Source: Rusavskia elegans
Lineage: Eukaryota > Ascomycota > Lecanoromycetes > Teloschistales > Teloschistaceae
NCBI GenBank assembly: GCA_011316305.1
Contig: SAUG01000029.1
Location: forward strand, 806,001-870,000
Length of the DNA: 64,000 nucleotides
Direction: 5' to 3'
Shown: in pieces, positions 45,688-57,974 of the stretch
How positions within the stretch are numbered: position 1 is the first letter of the stretch
Layout of the letters: every line of letters starts with the position of its first letter
Made by a program: the position numbers and the translations under genes
The notes under the pieces: generated by a model
Seen by the model: the letters and a program-made list of their open reading frames with translations, nothing else
The model's database searches: none
What the model was told of the DNA's origin: nothing

Positions 45688-48600
45688 ATGTCTACACCAG
45701 TCAAGGAACTTCCTCAACCATATTACCCACCCCACAATGGCACACGACACTCTTCCGACGACGACGAAGGTACTTTACCTGGAGAATTCGACGGCATGAA
45801 TCATTCTCGAGACAACAGTGCCGAAAAGCAGAACTTCCTCGGAGGCCAATCAACCCAGTCACAATCCCGCGAAGAGGAGAGTCGTTTGACCGATGACCTG
45901 GCCATGCTCCAGGCTGAGCGCGTTGCTTCCAATGCCCAAAGCGGCGCCCGACTGACCAACTCAACCTCCGTGCACCGTTCACGCTCGAGAGTCGAACCTG
46001 TCGACCAATTCGATATCAACACCAATCCCATACACGAAAAGACTGCTACCTTCAAACCCCCAGACAATCCGACCACAAAATTTGCAAAGACGTTCAAGAG
46101 GATCCATGAATCGAGCTTTCTGGTCCGATATTTCTCCTATATCGTTCCGGTCGTGCTCCTCATTCTGATCCCGCTTCTTCTCGGAGCATTGCTCTTTAAG
46201 GAAGCCACTGTTGGCGGAGTACGCTTGTTATGGTTCTGCGTCTGGCTGGAGATCGTCTGGCTTACCTTATGGAGCGGAAGGGTAAGGCGTCCTCGTCCGT
46301 TAATTGAAGCTCAGGCTAATCAATCGAGCAGATTACCGCGCACCTACTCCCCCACCCCGTTGGACTGGTCTCCAGTCTTTTCACAAACAACAGCAAGAAA
46401 TGGAAGGACATGTTCAGACAATTGGAAATTCCCGCCACCATCTTCTTCTGGGCCTTGGCTGTGGAGGTGTCCTTTTTGCCGACTATGATCCATCATCATC
46501 TTACGGGAGGGACGGCAAGAAGAGCTTGGGAAATCAAGATGAATAAGGTCCTCGTATCACTTCTGGTCGGAGCCATATTGAACTTCATCGAAAAGATCAT
46601 CATTCAATTGATTGCCATCAGCTTCCATCTGCGCACCTACTCCGATCGCATTGAGCTCAACAAGTTCCAGATCGGTAGCTTGACGAAGCTCTATGAGTAT
46701 TCCAAGGAAAAGATAGAGGTCGAGGATTCCGATTTCGAGGAACATCCCAACTCTGGTCCCGGATCTGGCGCCCGAACACCAATGCAGTATGTGGAAAAGG
46801 CACAGAAACAGGCTCGCGGCGTGTTCAACAAGTTTGGAGATGCAGCAGGAAAGGTTGCCGCCGACTTTACAGGAAAGGGAGTCACCAAGAGCACTCATCC
46901 TCGTCAGGTCGTTCTCACGCTTCTCTCGTCTACATCTGGCTCTCAGGTCCTAGCGCGACGGTTATATCGAACATTCGTTCAAGAAGAAGCAGAGACTGTA
47001 ACGTCCGAGGATCTCAAACATGCATTTGACAATGAGGAGGAGGCAGAAAGTGCCTTCAACATGTTTGATCGCGATATGAACGGCGATATCAGCATGACCG
47101 AGCTAGAAGCTGTGTGTGTCGAGATTGGCAGGGAACGAAAGTCAATCACGGCATCTCTGAAAGACCTTGATTCTGTCGTCTCCAAATTAGATGCGGTCCT
47201 GCTCTTCTTTGTGGTGGGCATTACGATTTTGGTCTTTCTGTCACTGATATCGACCTCGGCTGCAGCGTCTATTACCGGAGCTGGCTCTGCTGTTCTCGCG
47301 CTATCATGGCTCTTTTCCTCTACAGCACAAGAACTCTTGGCATCAATAATATTCGTTCTTGTTAAGCACCCGTTCGACTGTGGCGATAGGGTGTACATCT
47401 ACGGCAGTGCGGGAAAGGAACTCAAGGGTGATGATTACTTCGTCAAAGAGATCTCTTTACTCTACACGGAATTCAAGAAGATGGAAGGGCACATTGTCCA
47501 AGCACCGAACAGCTATCTGAACACCTTGTTTATTCAGAACATGCGCCGGTCTGGAGGGCTAGCGGAAGCCGTTCCTCTGACTGTGAAGTTCGGTACAACC
47601 TTGGATGAAATCGATGACCTTCGGCAACGTCTTCTTGAGTTCGTCAAGAGTGAGAAGCGGGAATACCAACCTAACATCCTCACTGTAAGTCAACCCTTCG
47701 TAGATCCATCTCTTTAGCTGACCTCGTACTTTCTAGGAAATCCGGGAAGTTGTCGAAGCTCATTCGGTCAACCTCAACGTCGTGTTCTTCTACAAGTCGA
47801 ATTGGCAGAACGAGCTTCTGAGGTTGCAGCGACGTAACAAATTCATCTGTGCCATGATGATCTCGATGCAGGAAGTGGGCATCGAAGGACCACTCAAACG
47901 CCTTCCGGGCCAGAAACTGGATGCACCATACTATGTCCAATATACTAGCCCTATTGGCCCTCGCCCATCAGGTGCAGTGCGCGATGACGATCCGAGTACT
48001 CAATCAGGCAATTTTGTATCTGATCCTTCGGCCCAACCTGATATCGAAGACCACCTAGGCCATAAACGCTCAATACTTCGACAACCGAGCGGTGCCACCC
48101 GTGGAAGCGGGCGTCCAAGAGGGGAGTCAATTACAGCCATGGCAAAACGTGTCGACTTTTCATTGGGTATGAGGGACGTCAGCTCGTCTGGCGACATGAT
48201 GGGTGATCTGTACGACAACGTCAGCCCGGGCCGGATTCCCGGGGCTCGACGAGATTCAGCTTCGCGAGCACGAGACAGGATCGTTGAAGAAGACGAGGAA
48301 CAGCTGAAGGAGAATGGAGGCCGTTCGACTTCCCGGACGAGCGAAGGGCCTTCTCGCTTCAAGCTCCAAAGATCTTCCACAACCGAGTCAGGCAGTCGAA
48401 TGAAGCGTAGCTTCTCCGCTATTCATCGCAACCGGTTCTTCCCCCGCCACGGACGACGAAACAGCAGAGGCGAATACGAAGACCTGATGGAGCAAGGAAT
48501 GGCGGACATCCCAGAGTCTGCCGGCTCGTCTGGGAGAATTGATCCAAGAAGCGGCCAAGTGAGCAGTCAAGCCGTGAGGACAACAACCGAAGACGATCTT

Positions 48601-48708
48601 AGCCGCGGAAGACTTCCCGGCTCAACAGCTCATGGTGGGCAGGGCCCGTTCGGAGGGCCATCACGAAGTCAAACGGAGAATTTTGAAATGAGAAACATGA
48701 AACGATAA
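45688..48708 (+). CDS. MscS-family mechanosensitive channel with EF-hand
   Basis: Exons 45688-46281, 46332-47684 and 47737-48708 give 972 residues, as for fungal Msy1/Msy2-type channels, which act in ER or organelle membranes in osmotic shock and calcium control. Residues 1-140 are polar and disordered. Four to five membrane segments follow ([18 protein letters not shown]; then [32 protein letters not shown]). A canonical EF-hand loop [12 protein letters not shown] sits near 444-455. After it come the pore helix region [19 protein letters not shown] and the beta-domain signature [11 protein letters not shown]. The C-terminal 250 residues are charged and disordered with many Ser/Arg. Intact. 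Confidence 0.93.
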
Positions 48709-49223
48709 TAATGATCTACGACATAGAATTGAAAAAAGATTCATGCATCAGGAGGCACTAGAAAGGAATACCTCACGGGGTGTACACCACTATCTCGGCA
48801 TCATTGGCGGATGAATTGGACATGTCATTTTGCGCACTTGGCGTGCATGTGGAAAAAGCCAGATAGGGGACGATTTTCTCGACAATAGACTACTGCTCAC
48901 GCAGCATTCATTCAATTGCTAATGTATTGCCCGTGTTGCGATCACGTTCGTCGCAAGCATCTTCTCATTATTTCGGGTCTCTAACGGCAGAGCTAGAATC
49001 TTCATGCTACCTCCTGTACCGACCTTGGGTTCTCAAGATCAAGATCCGGTCTGCCTGAATGAGATTGATTATTCTCTCACCAATCGCTCACATTCATAGT
49101 CGCATATAGCACCGACGCAAGCTCTCACAGATATCCATAAGCTACGTCCAATCACGTTAGATTTGTTCATCTTATTTATTCAATGACTACAACATACCAT
49201 AGATACGATGCATTTCCTATAAA
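48709..49223. terminator. Convergent 3' region between the MscS channel gene and EMC3
   Basis: The two genes face each other over 515 bp, so this should hold both 3' ends. I see no other feature. Confidence 0.4.
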
Positions 49224-50358
49224 TCAAGCTATACTACTCAACAACCTCTCCTCCACCCCCTTCAAAATATACTCGTGCTCCAAAACCTCCAGGTTCTCCG
49301 CCTCGCTCTGGAAGACTTTGTCCGGGTCCTGCCCCGGTTGGAACATGCTGGCGCCGGCGCCGGGGTTCATCTGAGACATCTGTTGCGCCATTTGGGATGC
49401 TGCTGTTGTGGGGTATGTGGTGGTTAGTTTTGTTTCGTGGGAGGGGGGAACTTGGTTTGGATGAATGGGGGCGGGTGGGCAGGGATGGGGGGATATGACG
49501 GGGGAAGAGGGAGGGAGGAGGGGTGAAAGTACCGTTTTCGTTGCCCAAGATGAATATGAAGACGGATTGGAGGCCGAAGAGGTTCAGGAAATACCATGAT
49601 AGGGAGGAGACCCATCGGACGTCGAGATCGCGGGTCATGACGCCGGATTGGAGCATGGATTTGAAGCGGAGGGTTAGTGGGAAGGGGAGTTTCACTATGC
49701 GTGATAAGTAGGAGTCAGCCAACGGAATCATATGTTAATCAACCAATCCCTCAAAAGGCCCAGAAGAGAGTGAATGATAGATAAAAGATGGAAACGGGGG
49801 CGAACATACTAATAACAAACCCCGCGAAAAACGCATTTATCCAACTCATAATCAACGTCTGCGGTACCATCATTGCCATATTCCCCTTCATCATCCCCAT
49901 CATCCCCTCCATCGCCGCCGGATCCGTCATCGGGTTCGGCGCCGCTTTCCCCCTGTTTGCGGGATCTTTGAGGAAGGTGCCTTCTTTGTAGGCGGTGATC
50001 ATGTAGTTCTTTCGAGTAGCGAACGCGGAGGGGGAGATGGAGTGGGCGTTGTTACGGAGGTTGATGCCGCGAAGGAGGGAGCGTTGTTCGCGGATGGCGG
50101 GGAGTTCGAGCTTTTTGGGGGTGCTGGCGAGGAGGACGGTGGCGTAGTGGCGGAGGACGCCGGTGAGGATCTTTGCGCTAGTTTAGCGGATGGGATAAGG
50201 GGTTGGGGGGATGGATGTACCATGACGACGGAGATGGGGAAGAGAATCCAGTAGCTGTTTTTCGTTCAGCTTCTGTTCGCTGCCATGTCTGGACGGTAGG
50301 ATGACACTCACAACAGCGCTGGATCCCTATGGATCGATTGTTCCATGGGTTGCGCCAT
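49224..50358 (-). CDS. EMC3: ER membrane protein complex subunit 3
   Basis: EMC3 is the Oxa1-superfamily core subunit of the EMC insertase for tail-anchored and multipass proteins. Exons on the minus strand (50312-50358, 50221-50254, 49810-50170, 49533-49694, 49224-49402) give 260 residues, the family length. Landmarks are [19 protein letters not shown] (first membrane segment), [29 protein letters not shown], a Met-rich loop ([15 protein letters not shown]), [28 protein letters not shown] and [16 protein letters not shown]. The two last introns are longer (115 and 130 bp). It shares a 182 bp divergent promoter with SPC2. Confidence 0.94.
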
Positions 50359-50540
50359 GATGGCGCTCTTTGGGTCTTCGCGGAGCTTTCGTAAAATCGA
50401 TCTCATCTGAGGCATCTGAGTGTCGGCAGACAGACGAAGCTCAAGCGCGAGAGACGCGTGAGCTCCACAAGCGCGGAAAGCCACCTTTCCAACTCAAGCT
50501 CACAACCTTCAGCTTACCGAACTCCCAATTGGCTTTTGTC
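50359..50540. promoter_or_regulatory. Divergent promoter of EMC3 and SPC2
   Basis: Just 182 bp separate the start codons of two genes for ER membrane-protein biogenesis, which suggests co-expression. No TATA box or unfolded-protein-response element was recognised by eye. Confidence 0.6.
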
Positions 50541-51294
50541 ATGTCTGCACCGAAGATCTCGGTGTACTCCCTTTCTGGTATGTGGCTTCTTGAGGTTACC
50601 TGATGTTCTCTAACAGATCCAGATCTGAAAAACACCACCGACGACGCTCTGCCCAATTACCTGACTTCCCTCAAATTCCAACAATCGCATTTCCTCGCAG
50701 ACGTCAGACTCGCATTGGGATACTCCGCCGTCGTTATCGCAGGCATAACATTCTATGCCGATTACAAGCTCGGCTGGGACGCTACCAAGTATTGGACGCT
50801 TTGGGCCGTTGTCGCATATTTCATCCTCAATGGAGCTCTGACATATTGGATATGGGGCGTGGAGAAGGGCAAAATCTTCACAGGAGAGATCAATGATACG
50901 CTGGTGCGCTCCTTTATTCCGCCCATCTCCTACCTGCATTGACAATTAGGAATTCTAGGTATCGATTGCATCGAGCGTAACGAAACACAAGCCAATCTAT
51001 AACCTTCAAGTCCGTTACGGCAAGCCGGGGGAAGAGCCGCAGGTACTGAAGATATCTGCTCCTTTTACGCGCTGGTTCAACTCCGATGGATACTTTGTCG
51101 CAACACCGTTCCAGCAGTGGCTCGCGACCGAGGTTCCTGCCATTGGCGAGGCAGATCCGAAGAAGGTGATCACAGGTAGTGGGAAGAATGAAGAAAAGGC
51201 GACCGATACTCAGCAGATCAAGGGCAGCGCAGACTTGACCAAGACGCCTGGAAATGGGGGTGCAAGGTCAAGAAATTCCAGGAAGGCAACATGA
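50541..51294 (+). CDS. SPC2: Signal peptidase complex subunit 2
   Basis: Spc2 (SPCS2/SPC25) is a non-catalytic ER membrane subunit that links signal peptidase to the translocon. Exons 50541-50577, 50617-50903 and 50959-51294 give 219 residues. Family landmarks are LKNTTDDALPNYLTSLKF, HFLADVRLALGYSAVVIAG with the first membrane helix, the DYKLGWDATKYWTLW loop, a second helix VVAYFILNGALTYWIW, and the soluble domain PIYNLQVRYGKPGE, FTRWFNSDGYFV and PFQQWLATEVP. The first intron is only 39 bp, the shortest in the window, but has a CTCTAAC branch point. Confidence 0.94.
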
Positions 51295-52691
51295 CATCTA
51301 TATCTATCGATCTGTCAATTGGAAAAGAATTTGATGCCATCAGAGGTCTTCTCGCATTACGGTCTAAAAGAAAGTATGCGTACTGAATCAGTCTACAATC
51401 GAAGCACGATAGCAACATTCAAACGTCAACTGATGACCGTGAAAAGCCACACAGTACCTAGGTAAGCACAGCGTTTCAAGCAAACTTACGCATGCGAGCC
51501 TGGGCGTCACCAAAATCTCCATGATTTGGCAAGAGTTTCATACCTCTCCAAGTATCATTCTATTGCGCCATAGCTCACTCAGCGACTTTTTATCTGTCTG
51601 CTACCTCCTACACATGCTTGTACTTCTCTCTAACAGCCTCTTCAACGGCTGTCCCTTCCACTGGTGAGTGGGATAAGCATCCGACACCTCGACTGCCAGC
51701 CAAAGATACCTCGACCAAGACAAGTCCCGCCTTCTCTTCCTATTCTTCTTTCCTGCAGCAGCTATCGAAGCACTTGGTGTCGAAGACATGGCTCCCCTAT
51801 GAATATCTATGGCTACAGAAATCCATCAGACCTAGATTTTAGTTGGAAGGGATGGAGTAGCGCTCGAACGTCGCATGGCGGGTACCTCATGTTGCTGAGC
51901 ATGATTTATATTCAGCTAAGATGTCGAGTGCGATTGAGAGCACACGCATGCCTTTGACCCGAACTCATTGTCGGTCAAACGGGTGGAGGGGTTTCGTGTG
52001 TGCGCTGCATACACTCCAGGTACAGGCGGCCACTCTTCGGGTTCATCATCCCAGAACTCAAGACCTGGGATATCACCGCTACACCGCCTCGTCGGCTTCG
52101 AAGAGTATATCATTTGTTGCCATCCAAGGAGCAATCCACCTTCCTACTGATTTAGATTTTTTTTTACTCTTCAAGAAGTAGTGAGAACAATCCCTCTTAT
52201 TGCTCAAAAAGTCTCCGGCTGAAAATCACAACCTATGGTGCTCATTCTTCAATCGGCAAGAACACCACCCTTGCTTCCGAGCAGCTCTACGTTGTGCCTT
52301 TACACATTGCCGTACCCCTGCCGGAGAGAGACCAAGATCTCATGAATGATCGATGCTGCTCTATCCGACGGAAGTATAACGAAAAACCAAGGGGATCCAA
52401 ATCAAGAAGGTAGTTCGATGCCTGCTATTGAAGTTAATAGAAGCTCGTAGCGGTTGCACTCAGGATCCATGGTAGAATGAACTTGGGTGGCTTGCATGTT
52501 GTGTGGAGAATACAGGTCGATGTCACAAACTCGTATTCTCTGAAACCGATCTTGAAAGCTTCACGGCATGTTATGCATCCTACCAGCCACTGGACTGGCG
52601 CATCGGATAGTGCATCGGATAGGCCTAGCTTCCCGAAGTTGGGTCCCCAGCTATAGAAATACACGCTGGTCTCACACCCTTTTGTACAAGC
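51295..52691. other. Intergenic, no gene seen
   Basis: Nearly 1.4 kb with short contradictory frames on both strands. I looked for the N-terminal HET signatures (ALSYVWG, WIDALCINQ) that could belong to the fragment at 52692 and found none. Confidence 0.45.
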
Positions 52692-53276
52692 GTGGCGGAG
52701 TCGGCATGGGCATACAATGCCTGTGGTGCAAAGAAAGTCCAAAATGCAAGGATCGAGGGCTCACATCTCGTTGCGCACAGTTTCCATGCCGATGAAAGAG
52801 TCAATGTAAGCGAGATCTGTGAGCGCGAAGTTTTCAGCACCGCAGAAGTGCAGGCGTTGGGTCTGCAAAATACGGACACTGTGTACTATCCCACAGGCCA
52901 GACCCGCGACGAAGCCTTCTGGATAACAGTATTCGCGGACATGGACGTGCATACCAAGTCTCGGGGACGCCTTGCTGACTGGAGTCTGCTGAACGCAGAT
53001 GATCACACGTTAACAGCTGCCGAAAGCTCGCGCATGAATTGCATCTGGCTGTCGAAGTCTTTTCTGGACAATATCTGGCCGAAGGAGCTTCTCCCCGCTA
53101 CTGCGAAGGCAGGAGATTCGCTGTTCGTGTTTTGGGGTGGTCAGATGCTGCATGTTTTGAGGCGGAAAGGGGCCAGAACAACCAGTTATGCTGGAGAATC
53201 TTATCTCCATGGGCTCATGGATGGAGAGCTTGTGACTGATAAGGCTGGAGACGAGCAAACGATCGTGCTGGAATGA
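52692..53276 (+). pseudogene. Orphan C-terminal part of a HET-domain protein
   Basis: The open frame of 194 codons has no ATG at its start (it opens with GTG). Its end, GDSLFVFWGGQMLHVLRR followed by GESYLHGLMDGEL, is the typical C-terminal module of fungal HET-domain proteins (GD-(V/L)-C-x(2)-GG-x(2)-PFVLR ... GECYVHGLMDGEA). The HET domain itself is absent upstream. A GTAAGC at 52807 and GCAG at 52847 could mark a 41 bp intron. It is most likely a truncated or eroded HET gene; a short gene of its own is less likely. Confidence 0.55.
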
Positions 53277-54240
53277 TGGCGCTTTGCCGATTCAAAATAG
53301 CATTAATGGGTGCTGGAAGTCATTCCAAACAAGCTTTGGGAACTGCCCTGCGGCATTTATTTAGTTATTTGTTTTGGTTTTGGTGCCCGGTGAACCAGTG
53401 GTTCGGTAAATAAATCAAGCGTTAGTATACCAGCATTGAATACACGGTAGCAGAACTTATACCCTAGTTCAGTTAACGTAAATAACGGTTCTTTCTATAG
53501 AATTTTAATTTAAATTTACTCAGCAATATAACGTATCCTTCTATCGATAACTCAACGTAGAAATTTTTACAGATAAGTATGCCTCGCAGTTATCGTTTCT
53601 TCTTCTTTCACCAGCAACATAAGCCATGCTCCCGCAACAGCTACAGCTGCAAGCTAAACCAGACGGTAGCACCTATATCCGTAATAACTATATCTACCCG
53701 CGCGGTCGTCGACTACCTCGTTATAGCTAGAGCAACCTATTTCGACTTTAACCTAAATCTTTTCCTTATCGCCCTTAAAATACGCTATCCGACCTTCCTA
53801 CCCCCCTTTAGCCTAATCGACCGGGTAAAGCTTCTAGCTGTAGTAGCTAGCGTACTACCTAGCGACCCTTTTAAAGCTAGGTAGGCTAAAGAGTACCTTA
53901 ACAGCTTAGCGGAGCGTTTAGGTACGGGTTATACGATAAATACGGCCGATACGATAAGTATAGATAATTACTTCGCAGTATAGCAGGTAGATATAGCGGA
54001 AATATTAGATACTCCTGATTATTTATAACGTCGAGGAAGGAATAGTAGAGGATTCGTAATCGAATAAAGAAGGAAATAGTCAAATAGAAGTAATTGACTG
54101 CGCTGTAAACCTTGCCTGACGAACTGTATACCTTTAGCTGTAAAAATTTCTTTGCACGTAAAATACAACAATCGCTGCCGCATATAACGTTGATGAAACA
54201 TACATGTATGTATGAAAACTCAATATGACCCCAGACAGGA
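53277..54240. repeat. Small AT-leaning, RIP-like patch
   Basis: From about 53450 to 54220 the sequence becomes TA- and CG-rich with few CA/TG (for example around 53830-53990), a weaker version of the 31-40 kb pattern. A 101-codon frame at 53579-53884 continues past its stop as AKEYLNSLAERLGTGY, as if stops had been created in a longer frame. I do not recognise the element. It probably is a decayed transposon between two HET fragments. Confidence 0.45.
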
Positions 54241-54307
54241 GCCCCCCAGGGGGGGCCCTGCGGCATAATGCCCTCTGGAAATCGATATCACGATTTATCG
54301 AGTCGTT

Positions 54308-55481
54308 TCATTCACGACCGACATGGGATTCTTGCGCTATGTTGTTGCCCCTCGAAATAGCTTCGCCTGCGAAGCTCCCGAAGGTCATAGTGTCCCTTAC
54401 TGCCAGACTAGCCACGAGTAGGCGAAAGATCGAATCAAGAGGGTATCGAAATAGCTGTATAACGGTCTCGCTTAGGACTTGCAGCCCGTGTTCTAGCTGC
54501 GACAGCGAGAATCGGACAACATCGGTAGACCGATGTCGAGTATTCGTGGATGATATCTCCTGGGGATGATAGATATACAAACATGCCAAGGACCGCATAG
54601 ACCTTGTCCTGCGGCTCACTACACTCGGTCGTGCGAAGATATCTCAAGAGATCTAGCAGACTACCGCCATTTTGGATCACGCCCTCGGTCCCAAACCCAC
54701 CTATTTTGAACGGTGCGCCTCGGGCAATCGAACGAAGGCTGTGCGGAAAATGGAAATACTCGGCAAAATGATGCGCCATGTAGACCGTTGCGGAGAAAAA
54801 TGTCATAGAGAAGTGTTCATCATGGTAGAAGATTGGTACGTTGGCCATATTGGTGGCTTCCTGGTAGACCCATGTTCGCCGCCAATACGGTCGTTGGAAC
54901 ACCTCCTTGATACCGGGCCAGCCTCTGTGTCACTCGCTGTCGGCGGTGTCAGGATGAGGTATGGAGATATCGGTGTGGAGTCTTGGTGTATATCCTCGTT
55001 GTGCTTGGCAAGTCCGTCTCGAATCACGGTGTGGAATTTTCTCATCAGAACGACGGCAAGTCGGACACTCCAGTTCGTCGTGCGGAATGCCCAACCAGCT
55101 ATCGACGGCAGATACATGCTTGTAGATATATGCCATTTGAAGGATTCTGGCATTACGCTCATCGATGTCATTCTGGTTGACACATGTGGTGTCAATCCAA
55201 AACAAGCAGTCTTCGCTTCGTTCTCTGGGCGTGAGATACGTCAGGAGATCATAGAATTTCTCTTGAAGTTTGAAGTCATGACTGTTGAGTGTGATTTCGT
55301 ACAATGCATGAAAAGATTCCGATTTGCACGGCGCATCTCCCCAGATGTAGGAGAGTGCAATGTAGGGTTTGGCTTCTCGGAGTGGGTATATTTCCAGCTC
55401 AGCGGCAACTTTTCTACCAAACAGCAGTCATAGGAAACGTACTTCATCTGATCGAAGAGGCTGATATATGTTGTTCGCCAT
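54308..55481 (-). pseudogene. HET-domain (heterokaryon incompatibility) gene, broken
   Basis: On the minus strand an ATG at 55481 opens MANNIYQPLRSDEVRFL and meets an in-frame TGA. Past it the HET domain is clear: AKPYIALSYIWGDAP, FWIDTTCVNQNDIDERNARI, YKHVSAVDSWLGIPHDE. The frame then slips near 55085 to LAVVLMRKFHTVIRDGLAK, slips back near 54915 to EVFQRPYWRRTWVYQEAT and TTECSEPQDKVYAVLGM, and slips again near 54540 to LSQLEHGLQVL and VASLAVRDT. So there are at least three frame breaks plus an early stop. A 45 bp intron (GTACGT...GAG) could remove the early stop but not the other breaks. HET proteins trigger cell death on non-self fusion; this copy should be inactive. Confidence 0.75.
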
Positions 55482-56143
55482 TCAGGTCGTGATTTATGCC
55501 TACTGGCAATCTTCGCAAAGAATCAGATAAGAGAGTGGTTATGGTCACCATGGAACATCATGCAGGGAGCAGTAGTCTCCTGACCTACCGTGGTTATGGG
55601 TCGTCAACCGTCATCTGAATTTGAGCCTTTGTCTCGTGGTTCGGAACAACAGCTCACATAGTGCCACGTCCATCAAAGTACAATAACACAATGTCTTCTC
55701 GTGTCTCAACATTTCTAATCTCTCGCGCCATGCTGGATTTGGTGATCCCGTATGGTTGCTTGGCGATTGTTCCATGTTGAATACTGTGATGCTGGCTTGC
55801 ACTGTTGATCTTCGGTATTTCCGACTTTTGACAACAAGACGTTCTACCGCAAGCTGTCATTTGGGCATGCGACTCCAGCTCCAGGAAGAGCCTTGAATTT
55901 TCGTTGTAGCTCGCCAACCCCGGGGGCGACCCGCCTGTTGATGCAAGCCCATGCAGCCAAGAGGTAGATGGCACGGATCGCCTGTGAAGGTGACGTCGAC
56001 GTGCACCAGGCTCGACAACCATACTGTCGCATTTGTAGTCATGGAGATTTGAACCCAAGACTCAGCAACACCATACCCAGCTCTCGAGATGTCCTTCTCG
56101 ATGGGCTGACTTCTAATCGTTTTGTGGTCCTGCGCCAATAAGG
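55482..56143. promoter_or_regulatory. Upstream region of the amadoriase gene
   Basis: 662 bp with only short frames. It lies between the start of the minus-strand HET pseudogene and the plus-strand amadoriase, so it should contain the amadoriase promoter. No TATA box was noticed. Confidence 0.4.
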
Positions 56144-57558
56144 ATGCCTTCCTACATCATCGTCGGAGCTGGCGTGTTTGGTGTTTCGACCGCCTATCAC
56201 CTGAAGAAAAAAATACCATCAGCATCCGTGACCCTCATCGACCGTACCGATCCTCCTTGTCCGATAGCTGCATCGCATGATATCAATAAGATCGTGCGTG
56301 CTGATTATGAAGACATCTTTTATTGTAGTCTTGGGTTGAAAACCTTGCATGCTTGGAAAACTGATCCTTTCTTCAAGAAATGGTTCCACCCAGCAGGTCT
56401 CCTGACTGTTACAGATGGAAAGTCTTGCCTTATCGAGAAGATCTTAGAGAACCTCGAAAAGCTAAACGCCAAGTCTGGAGCGGACTCCTTCACGCCCAAG
56501 GAGATCGGTGCAAAGTTTGACGGCATCTTTTCTGACATGCGGCTTAGCCCGGACGATAAGTTGTTGTTCAACAGCTCCGCAGGTATAGCCGAGGCGGAGA
56601 AGGCTCTCAGTGCTACCATCCAAGCCTGTATCGATCTTGGCGTCCGATATGTCGCTGCTCCAATCTCTAAGCTGCTTATCAAAGATAAGGTGTGCAAGGG
56701 GGTGCAGACCGAGGATGGAAGCACATTGTCTGCCGAAAACATCATTTTGAGCACCGGCGCAGCGACTGCAAAGCTGATTGCTGATAGCGCTCCGCAGCAA
56801 GCAGAGCTCCAAGTTGGTCCGAGGATCACTGCACGTGCCGTCTGCTGTGCGGCGGTGCAACTTGACGAGCAGCAGGTGAAGAGGTTTAAGAAAGTGCCAG
56901 CAGTCGCGCATCACGCAGGCGGAACCCAAGGTGCCGCTTCCCGAATCCTTGTTGACGTACTCGGGTTGACTAATGTATTCATCCACTCAGGCGAGACCAT
57001 GCCACCAGTCGATGGTCTTTTGAAATTCATCAGCGATGTCTCCTTCAAGAACACCGTCCTTCATCCCCAGTCGGGCCAGCACATATCCGTCCCATTTACT
57101 GACAAAATGAAGAGCCAATGGACATCGCCAGAGAACATACCCTCGGAGCTGAAAGAAGACCTGGATGACGTGATGAAAAGCCTCTACGGTGAGAAGGCCA
57201 GTCGTTTGAAAACCACGACAATGAGGCTATGCTGGTGAGTCGCTCGTGTCGTATCTAATTCGCCGAAATCATACCTGATCAATGTAGGGACGGGATCACG
57301 CCAGATAACAACTGGTTCATCTGCCCTCATCCGCGTTGTACCAATCTCTTCGTCGCAACTGCGGGATCTTTCCATGGATGGAAGTTTCTTCCGATCGTAG
57401 GCGGGTACGTGGTGCAGATGCTCCAGGGTACGCTTGGTGAAGAGATGGCCCAAAGATGGAGCTGGGATCGACCATTGCATTCGTATCCAGATCCCGACCG
57501 TCCTAACAGGGAATGGCGAGACATCAAGTTTGGAGGTCAAGGGGGTTCGAAGTTGTAG
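56144..57558 (+). CDS. Fructosyl amino acid oxidase (amadoriase), peroxisomal
   Basis: This FAD enzyme oxidises Amadori products (fructosyl amino acids) to glucosone, free amino acid and hydrogen peroxide. Exons 56144-57234 and 57288-57558 join over a 53 bp intron to 453 residues. The N-terminal FAD site is IIVGAGVFGVSTAYHL; HDINKIVRADYED is the family hallmark. The block TMRLCWDGITPD carries the Cys that binds FAD covalently in this family, spanning the intron. FHGWKFLPIVGG completes the FAD domain. The protein ends in SKL, a peroxisomal targeting signal, as in several fungal amadoriases. Intact. It lies 33 kb from the fructosamine-kinase-like gene in the same window. Confidence 0.92.
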
Positions 57559-57974
57559 CATAGGCTGTCGAGGTGTGATTGCCTTGTTGCCTTGTCTCCG
57601 AAGCATTTAAGCAATGCGCCGTTCCGTGACAAGTCTGGGCCTAACTCTTCTGCCCCAATCGGCGATGCACGCTCAGACTTGGGGTACTTCCAACGACTGT
57701 TTGATTTCGATACGCCCAGCCTACGAACCCGATGATAAAATGATTGCAGTGTGCATTGAGCTGAACTTAGAACACGACTGGACGCCACGAATGCAGTGGA
57801 ACATTGGACAAGGTGGATGTTTATTGGCCGCCTGGAGCCACACGTCGAGCGAATGGGATCCTGCCTTATAATTGGCTCTCTCGATCACCATCCCTCCACT
57901 CCATAGTACATATTGCATCGTTTTCCATGCTTACCATCAAGAGGACTTACCATGATCTATGATTTCGGTGCATC
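57559..57974. other. Intergenic, no gene seen
   Basis: 416 bp between the amadoriase stop and the membrane-protein gene. Short frames on both strands have no recognisable content. Confidence 0.4.
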
